In this document: positions 44,201-53,200 of the stretch, piece by piece
Numbering within the stretch: the stretch's first letter is position 1
Layout: the number at the start of each line of letters is the position of its first letter
Source of the DNA: Flabesymbios commensalis
Taxonomy: Eukaryota; Annelida; Polychaeta; Terebellida; Flabelligeridae
Reading direction: 5' to 3'
Length of the DNA: 64,000 nucleotides
Assembly: GCA_964017125.1 (NCBI GenBank)
Contig: OZ024914.1
Location: forward strand, 22,812,282-22,876,281
Notes under the pieces: model-generated
Told to the model about the DNA's origin: nothing
Databases searched by the model: none
What the model saw: only the letters and a program-made list of their open reading frames with translations
Made by a program: the position numbers and the translations under genes

Positions 44201-47200
44201 TTCAAACTTTTTTTTATTAAGTTATGATGCACATTTTAAATATTCTGTACCCGTATACAATGGCAAGTTCGATTGTAATGTGAAATTATTATTATTATTA
44301 TTATTATTATCATTATTATACCAGCAATAATCTAATAATAAAAAAAAACTGGCGCTAACAGTTATATCATGTTGCCAGCATGGATACACCACCGCCAGAC
44401 GTGATTCAGGCACGGAAGGCTTGACCAAGGGGGGTGGGTATAAACATATGCTCTGAGTAAAAAGACAGAAAACGGTTGAGCTTAGCTGGCAACATCATCA
44501 GCAAGTCTAAATATTATTCTATCTTACTATAATTTCAGCTAAGCTCAACCATGTGCTCGCTATAAGGTATAATCATTTGTAATAGATGAATAAAAAACAA
44601 AATGAAACACAATCGCGAAAAATTTACCGATTTTGTCACTTAAAAAATGAGTTGAAGCTGCAGCCACTTTCTCCCACGTGGTGTCAATTAGTCATGTCAA
44701 CAGCCATGCTTTGTATGTCTAAATCACGTGATACATATATCAAGTCAAATACGTAGGCCAGGTTAGTCACATCAGAATCTGGATTCAGCACAGACTTGCT
44801 AGACGAAAGCATCTCCTCACCCCTATTATCATTAAGGCCGCGACCATAAAACTCCCACCACTAAGACAAAGCAAACCACTGTGGATATGAGGGAGGGGAA
44901 TTGGCGGTATACAAACCACATCCTTTGGATTTTGAAGTTGCAACTCCTCCTTTACTATCTCTATGCCCTAAGTAACTGGGAATGCTAGATTCGATGTTCC
45001 TAGAATTATATATTATGCTAGTTCAAAGAGGTACTTTTTCCAAAGTGCAGGCTGAATATGCTGAAAAAAAATATGGGTACTAAACCTTCAGTTCCTGGGA
45101 AACTTACAGTTATCTGTATAGACACAGAACAGTCCATTATCAGTCTCCGTTACTTTGTATGCTGTGTTCTCCATATAAATAACCCGTTCTTTCACACACA
45201 GTGCATCATCCACCCTGAATATAAAACACAAATAAAATATCTTAGGGGGTTTTTTTTTCTAAGAAAATCATCAACTTATGTAAAATAGGTGGCCTACAGT
45301 AAATACTGATTGCGCCTACAACTAGCCTACATAGCAATGTCTATTAACATCACTAAAGAACTAAAAATAAATATTATTCATATTATAATAGGCACTGAAA
45401 GTGTTGAAATGAGCTTGCAATACTTACTCGCTGTACACATCATCACAATAATCACTTCTCTCCGCAGAATCACAAGTATCTATGCAGCAGCAGCTGAATA
45501 CCGATCGGTCATCAAAGCGGCAGTCAGGGTCACAGCAACAGTCCACGTCACATCCAAGTACAGTTAAATCACATGTGCAGTGAGATTTGGCTTTAAAATA
45601 GAAAAAATATATAAAAAAGCCTTAATCTAGTATGTAATTATATACAAGCGGACAATCCCTGTTTTTCTTAGATTGATGTTTTTTTGGAAAATACCTTCTA
45701 GTAAATGATACGGTACCGGTAACTCTTGGATTCTTGGGTGTCACGGCACAGCTTACATTCGATGGTCCAATATTATATTAATAATTATAATAATTTATTC
45801 TAAAAGGAAATTAAAGCAAATATAAACTTGGAATGGTTCAATTTCTTGTTGCTGGTCCTTGTTTATATATATTAGTATCTGTGCTGCAATTTGCATGAAC
45901 TGAATACAAGATAAGTTGACAACTGCTTGCCATATTGCGTTTTGCCCTGACCATGCCAATTGTGAAGAGTAATAATTAAAAGTGTTTGGATGTACATATC
46001 TTCGGTGGTATGCAGCAATTGGACGGGTCCTATTTTGACCTTTGACCCATGCTGGTGCAAAACATTAACAGGTTGTTAGCAGTTCTAATGATAAATTAGT
46101 CATATTGTAAACAATGTAGCCTCACTTCGAGGTGTGGTCAGAATTAAAAGCATCTACTACATACTACATGCGGTACACTAAATAGGTGTATGGAGCTGTT
46201 CAACAATTAGGTGACGCTTTTTTGAAGTTTTTTACCCCCCTTCCTAACGCTTTTTAATGTTGCGATAACTTAAGTCCGTAACGCACCGCCTAACCACCCT
46301 CCCCCTCTAGGTGTTACGTAATTGTTGAACAACCCCATACACAGGTAAGATAGTACTGTAATGGATGATGTGTTTGAATATGATTGACTTGAAGTAGAAT
46401 TTGTGTTATTAATGCGAGCCAAACAGGCGCGCATCGTCTAAAAAAGATGAACCTCATCTGTGCTCATTCTCAGCAGTGACTGAGATGGTGTGAATGCTGC
46501 TCATTACTACAAGGTAGGCCTACCTGTTCAGCCCCTGGATACAAATTATATAATGTAGGCCAGGGCAGAGATCAGTTAGGTTAGTGGTTTTGCCCTCGAC
46601 ACTTGTGTTCTGCACCTATTACTTTTAAACAAGTTATGAAGCTCCTCATGCCAAATATTTTTATACAAGTGTATGATCTATATGGGTATTATATATGTAG
46701 GCCTAAGCTTAAAAATAGACTATATCAAGTATAATCAGGAACTATTCATTGTCACAATTTCCTTGATTTTGTGACGCATACAATAAATTGCATGCGCACA
46801 CCACTCTCCAGAGCAAGTAGCCTTTCATTTGAAGTTTTTGCTCTGATCACAAAGAAGAAGAAGAGTATAAAACACTTGACAACATGTTTGATGATTATAT
46901 TATAACTTTACAAGTATTTTAAATTTCATGTCAGAAAAAAAATATTTCACAATCACATTTTTCTTCATAACTTGAAAAAAAAAATAGATCTAATATGACA
47001 AAAAAATTCAGATCTGTTTTTCTGCACCTTCTTATTAATTTTCCTTATTTTTTATTCAACAGATAGTCTACAGTAGGTACATCAGAAAAAGTCATTTTGG
47101 TATTTATTTTTATTTTTTTTAGGATTTATGTGAATTTGTAAAACAATGCAATAAAACACATATTTTTCTCTGTGTGTTTGTTCTTTTTGATTACTGGTAG

Positions 47201-50200
47201 AAATGAAGCCATCATTGTAGAATGAAAAGCGTTATTTGTTTTGAATGACACTTTTATCACCTTTTCTGCAGCGGGGGTTCCCATCATTGGATTTCTCACA
47301 ATTATGAAAATGCTGCCAGCTCTCGCCTTTAATTTCATAATAGAGCAACAGCTGCTTGAAGAGGTAAGTGGAACAGGCATGCTGTGGCTCATTCTGATAA
47401 AATTTTTTACACAGGTGCCATTTTTTAAATTTTTGTGAAAAAAATGAAAATAGATGAGGAAGTTCTGGCACCATTAACCGTTCAAGTCCTCACGATGCAT
47501 TAAAGCATCATATTACATCCCTGTGAACAGACTAAATTTTCAAACAACTACAGGTTTTATAATGATATATTCCATGAACCTGATTTATCAATTCATGGCA
47601 ATTTTCTTTAATTTTTAAACCACATCAAATCATCTTCATCCACTACAACTTACAAGTTGAGAATTGCGAGCGCAATTCGCGGCTTGTAGTGGATGAAGAT
47701 CACAATGGTAAATTCAGGCTTGAAAGGGTTAAGGCCGTTTGGATAGAATAATGTGGGAATCTCTAAGAATTGAGATACCAGGGGAAGGCTCCACCAGGGT
47801 AAAACCTGGGTGAAGTTTTTTGCCTGCCCTACGCTTCCTCATTGGGTGCACCGAGGTTAAAAATAGAAGTTTCATAGGCTAGCCATAAAGATGAAAATCC
47901 ATCAAAAATTTTCTTCTTTTATTATCCCCTCTTGGACATGGAGATAAAAAGGCCCTGGAGGCTATGCCCAAATTTCTGATTGTAATGTGGCAGCGTTCAA
48001 AATAGGCTTTGAAATATAGGTTTTCCAACGGACTTCTAAGCCTTACATTTCGGGTTGTCCACTAAATTTTGTGGTTGTCCTGACAAAAAGACCCAGCTTA
48101 AAGAAATCAGTGGTGGGCAACGATGCCCTGACTACAGTAATGTGTCAAGGCTCTATTATCAATGTATATAGATTGGCAGAATTGTAAGATGTTAACAATA
48201 TCGATTGGGAATTTAAAAAAATGAAATAAAGCTATGCTGATGTCTGAAAAAACAGCGGTAATGCCGTTGTTATTTCCGCCATTTTTATCGCGAAAACGCA
48301 TGTTGGAATCCAACTTTAAAATTGCAAAATAGCATTGTAACATTGGATATTATAAGGTTGTTCATGCGGACAACCACAATAATACTTTTGGTTGTCCGTC
48401 CTAGCATTTGGTTGGCCCTGACAAACAAATGTATGCAATTGTTACATTATTGCAGGGCGCTCATTAACCGTGTCGTCCTGTCCGAGGCCGTGGATTTATG
48501 TATTTGCATTACCCGAAAAATTCAACATGGCGGTGACTGAGAGCGATCTCGACCCCAAGGTCTGAAAAATGTCCATGACTTTGTAATGACTGTGCGACAT
48601 CTAAGCTGAGCATGCGGGCATGGAACTGAAATGCTACTGCTACTAAAAATATATTTTCGACCTCATAATTCCCAGATATTTTCTAAAATCACACTCCAAA
48701 GAAATGTCCCACGATTTTGTATACATATGGTCAATCTGTGGCTGAAACCTGTTTCAACCACTGTGGCTAGGCGCTCATTGGGTGCCCTGATACATCTAAA
48801 ATCTATAACTCTACAGAATGTACATCTCAGCTGCTTCACAAAGTTCAATTGTCTGGGTGATGTTTTTTGATTCTGTATCCCTTCCGCAATTTGCAACGTT
48901 TAGCATTTAGTTTAGGTCAAAACTTTTAGACGTTTTTATGACTTTAATCTAGCACAGCATTTTTCTTGTCCGGTGTGGCCGGCCAGCAGTTCCCCCGTCC
49001 AGTGCTTCCCCCTGGGGTCGGTGCACATGCGTGTCACCCTTGGTTACGGCAATGTTTGCTTCCTGTCTTATACTGGGCTGGTTGTCCCCCTCATGTAGAG
49101 TAGGCCTATTAATTTTCTAATTACGACGTCCCTCTATAGTCTATAAGAACCCATTAAACTGGTTAAATTAAATTCCGTTTTAAGCCCTGAATTGCATTAC
49201 TGAAACATGCCAGATGGTCTAGGCCATAACTTTTGAACTATTGAATATTTCACAGTATTTGGGGGATGACTGGCAAATAGTCCTCACTAAATTTCATGAA
49301 AATCTGTTGAGAATTGACTAAGAAATCGGCGAGAACATGCGCTACAAGTACAAGTTAATTTGACTTTCAGTTTCACTAGGCCTATATCTTAATAATTTAA
49401 TGACAATTAATCTTGGTCTAGGCCTTACCTTTCATCAAGTACTAGTCTAATGGTAGTCTCTAATTCTACCCTTCTAACTGAGAGATTCGATCAAACTCCT
49501 TGACTGGGCAGGGTGCTTTAGGCACACTTTATTTGCTACACTATTAGTCACTCACTGTGCAAATATAATTAGAACAGAGCGTTCCCCCCTCTTGGCTGTA
49601 TGTTCCCCCTTCGCGATCCCCAAAAAATGAATTGAAAAATGTGAGTTTGACAAACTTTTTTATTAAAAAAGGTCAACATGGATTTTGAATTAAAACAGAG
49701 TGTTCTCCCTTCTCGGCTGAATGTCAACCACCCCCCCCCCCACCCGGTCATGCATTTTGGAAAGACAATATATTTTCCATTTCTCAACCAGCTGGTCTAT
49801 TCTATCATATTCAATACATGAATTAAAAAAATGATGACTTCATTTTTCCAGAATGACATGGCCTTTTGAACAACTGATGACATTACTAACTTTCAACTAG
49901 CTAGTCTATATCATAATAGACATACACTATTTTGACTGTTCCCAAAAATGACATATGAAGCTTGAAAAAAATTATGACATGATTATTTTGACAGCTAGAC
50001 TATGTAACATAGGCTTACACTATTTTGACTGAGTTTTCCCCCCAAAATGTCAAAATGATGAAAAGTTAATGAAAAAAAAAGATGAAAGTGTTCCCCCTTC
50101 AATATAACATGAATTTTAAAAGAAAATATTTAAAATAAGTCATTTTTTTATTTTTTTCAAACCTAGCTAGCCTATATCATACACTGTCTGTGCTCCCCTT

Positions 50201-53200
50201 CAATATGACATAAATTTTGAAATAAAATGAATTAAAAACAACAACATTTTTTTTAAACCTTGCTAGCCTATATCATACACTCGCTGGGTTGAGTGTCCCC
50301 TCCCCTCAATATGACATGAATTTTGAAATAAATGAATTTAAAATTTAACCTAGCTAACCTATATCATACACTGTCTGGGCTGAGTGTTCCCCCTCAATAT
50401 GACATGAATTTTGAAATAAAATGAATTTAAAAAGAAACACTTTCTAATTTTTTTAAACCTAGCTAGCCTATATCATACACTGTCTGGGCTGAGAGTTCCC
50501 CCTTCAATATGACATGAATTTTGACATAAAATGAATTAAAAAAAAAATTTTTTATTCTTAGCCAGCCTATATCATACACTGTCTAGGCTGAGTGTTACCC
50601 CCTCAATATGACATGAATTTTGAAATAAAATGAATTAAAAAAAACATTTTATAAACCTAGCTAGCCTATATCATACACTGCCTGGGCTGAGTGTTCCCCT
50701 TCAATATGACATGAATTTTGAAATAAAATGAAATTTAAAAAGTCATTTTTTTATTTTTAATCCCAGTCTATACTGTGGTAATCGTTTATTATACTGATTT
50801 GTGCTTCCATGTACATTTCACGTCACATAAATATATAATTTCCGTCTTTTAAGCACCCAACCCGGCTTGGGGTTTATAAAGCCGTTTAAACATAATTATA
50901 CATATATACATATAGTGTACAGGAATGAGATGGTTAGTTAGTAATAATGAGATGAAATAATGAGATGGTTAGTTAGTAAGAAAGGGCATTCGCCCACCCC
51001 GGGCCAATGCCGGGCCAATATCTGGAACGTTGGCCCGGCATCGGGCCGTTGCTAAACAAATGCCCCTCCTAACAGAATACCATTGCCTGATTGCAAAAGA
51101 ACAAACAGAAAACACGAGACCAAAAGTTGGGTCAACGCTGAACCACCGTCGTCGAATGAGTGTCGCACCAAACAAAGGGCCAGCGCTTCGTGCTCAGACG
51201 GCAAACAGAGCACACAGTAAACACGGGACGTCAACACACTGTCGTCTCAATGCCGGCCCACCGTCTCGACGCTGGATCAACACTAAACCAACACCGGTCC
51301 AACACTCCGCGTCCACCGGGCCAGAGCCGCTGCATGCAACCCGCATTAGAAGGGGATCATGAGACCCATTATGCTCAATCGAATAGAATTAAATACATTT
51401 TAGATTTGTTCAACAATACAAAATATAGAAAATAATAACGATATTATGCATACAATAAAGACTTCCGGGTGTTCCATGCATTTTCTACATAATTCAGTAC
51501 ATATTTCGTTCCTGTTGCCATAATAAAACAGAATTTTTCAGTTATGTCTAGATTAGAGAAATTATTATAAGTTAAAATAATTTCATTAAATAATATTTTT
51601 CTGTGATTACTGTAAACAGGACAGACACACACAAAATGTAGTTCATCCTCAATTTCGTTTTTACAAAAGTGACACATTCTACTTTTACTAGGAATATTTC
51701 GAAATCTCCCCGTTTCAATTTCTAATGGTAAAATACCTAACCTCAACTGTGCGAATATAGAGCGAGACATTTTTGAATGAGTCATCTTAACATAACTTTC
51801 ACTTTTAAAGATATTGTTAAACATTACATAACTTCTTAATTTAGGCTTCATTGACACATTTTTCAACCAGTCTTCTTGACATTTACTTTGGACAATCTTT
51901 TTAATTAACTCAAGATCATACACTTCCCCTAAGCGTGGCTGTACACAGCCGAGTGTGTGACATATATCTAGAAATTGCTTAGACCATCCATTAACCATTT
52001 TAATATCCCATTTTATTACCTTAGATACAATCCGATCTATATCATACAGCTTGATGTTACATTATTTTTTTAAATAATAATAATAATAAAATTAAACCTA
52101 GTTAGTTAATAGCATTCACTAGCTGGGCTGTAGCATACCTATAACACAGTCTATAACATACCTGGGCTGAGTGTCCCCCCACCCTCAATATGACATAATT
52201 TGGTTAGTTTTCAAGATATTTTGATGTGTGATACATCATTGGAATCGCTTAGGCACCTAGTATTAGCCTTTTTTTGTCCTATTTTGATATCTGAAAAAAA
52301 CTTTTAAAAACTTAAATAAATTGCCAAAATTGGTAAATCTTTTAACAATTATAGCTTTGCCTATTTTCAAGATATTGTCAAGCCAGATATACCATCGGAA
52401 TCGCTTACCCATCTAGTATTTGCTATTATTGTCATAAAGTGATTAGTAAAAAAAAAACTTATATAAAAAGTGTTTTAAGTAGATAAAAACTTCAATATTT
52501 TGGGCACAGCGTCTGTATGCATATCAGATTATAGTGGCCGGAAAATGCTTTCCTAAGATATAATTATTTTTACCGTACTTTGAATATTTTTTCTGTTATT
52601 AATTTAAAACCATGTTTCCATGGGGTTTTCAATGCGAAATATTTATTTATATACGGTGCAGTTAACACGTAGCACACCCTTGGCTTTACAAGGTGCATTA
52701 CACAACTAAATAACCCTTGTCAGTGGGTAAGCGAGGTGTGAAAAACCGGCACAATACGAATTATTATCTCTGTCAATTTTTGTGATATAAACATGTAATA
52801 AATATCTCCGAAAAGCTAATTGAATACTGAAAACAATGATATAAATAATATTAAGATAGCAAGAAAACTCACAAAGTTACTTATTTAAAAAGTAGGCGGG
52901 GTATAACAGTGTTAGCGTGGCTGAGACAGACAGTTAGCGAGGTCTCTATCAGACATTAATGCTGGGCTGAGCGTTCCCCATCAATATGACATGAATTTTG
53001 AAATCAAATAAATTAAAAATAAGCTAGCTAGTCTATATCATTCACTAGCTGGGATGAGTGTTCTCCCTCAATATCACATGAGTTTTGAAATGAAATAAAT
53101 AAAAAAAATAAAAATTAAAACCTAGGTTGTCTATGTCATACAATAGCTGGGCTGAGTGTTCCCCCATAGTAAGACAATAATTTTGAAATAGAATAAAGTA

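Larger units (their letters stand above)
45600..49555. other. Tectonic intron 1, proximal part
   Basis: No exon detected. It contains the MITE at 46188, a family C element at 47477 and degraded hAT-like debris (TTGTCC repeats at about 48050-48420). Confidence 0.4.

Noticed and set aside
44222-44428. Asn-rich open frame
   Set aside because: It arises from the (ATT)n tract at 44288-44312.
51030-51435. Plus-strand open frames of 90-110 codons
   Set aside because: Composed of inverted-repeat debris with GGCCC and CAACGCTG phrases; overlapping frames on both strands are open.
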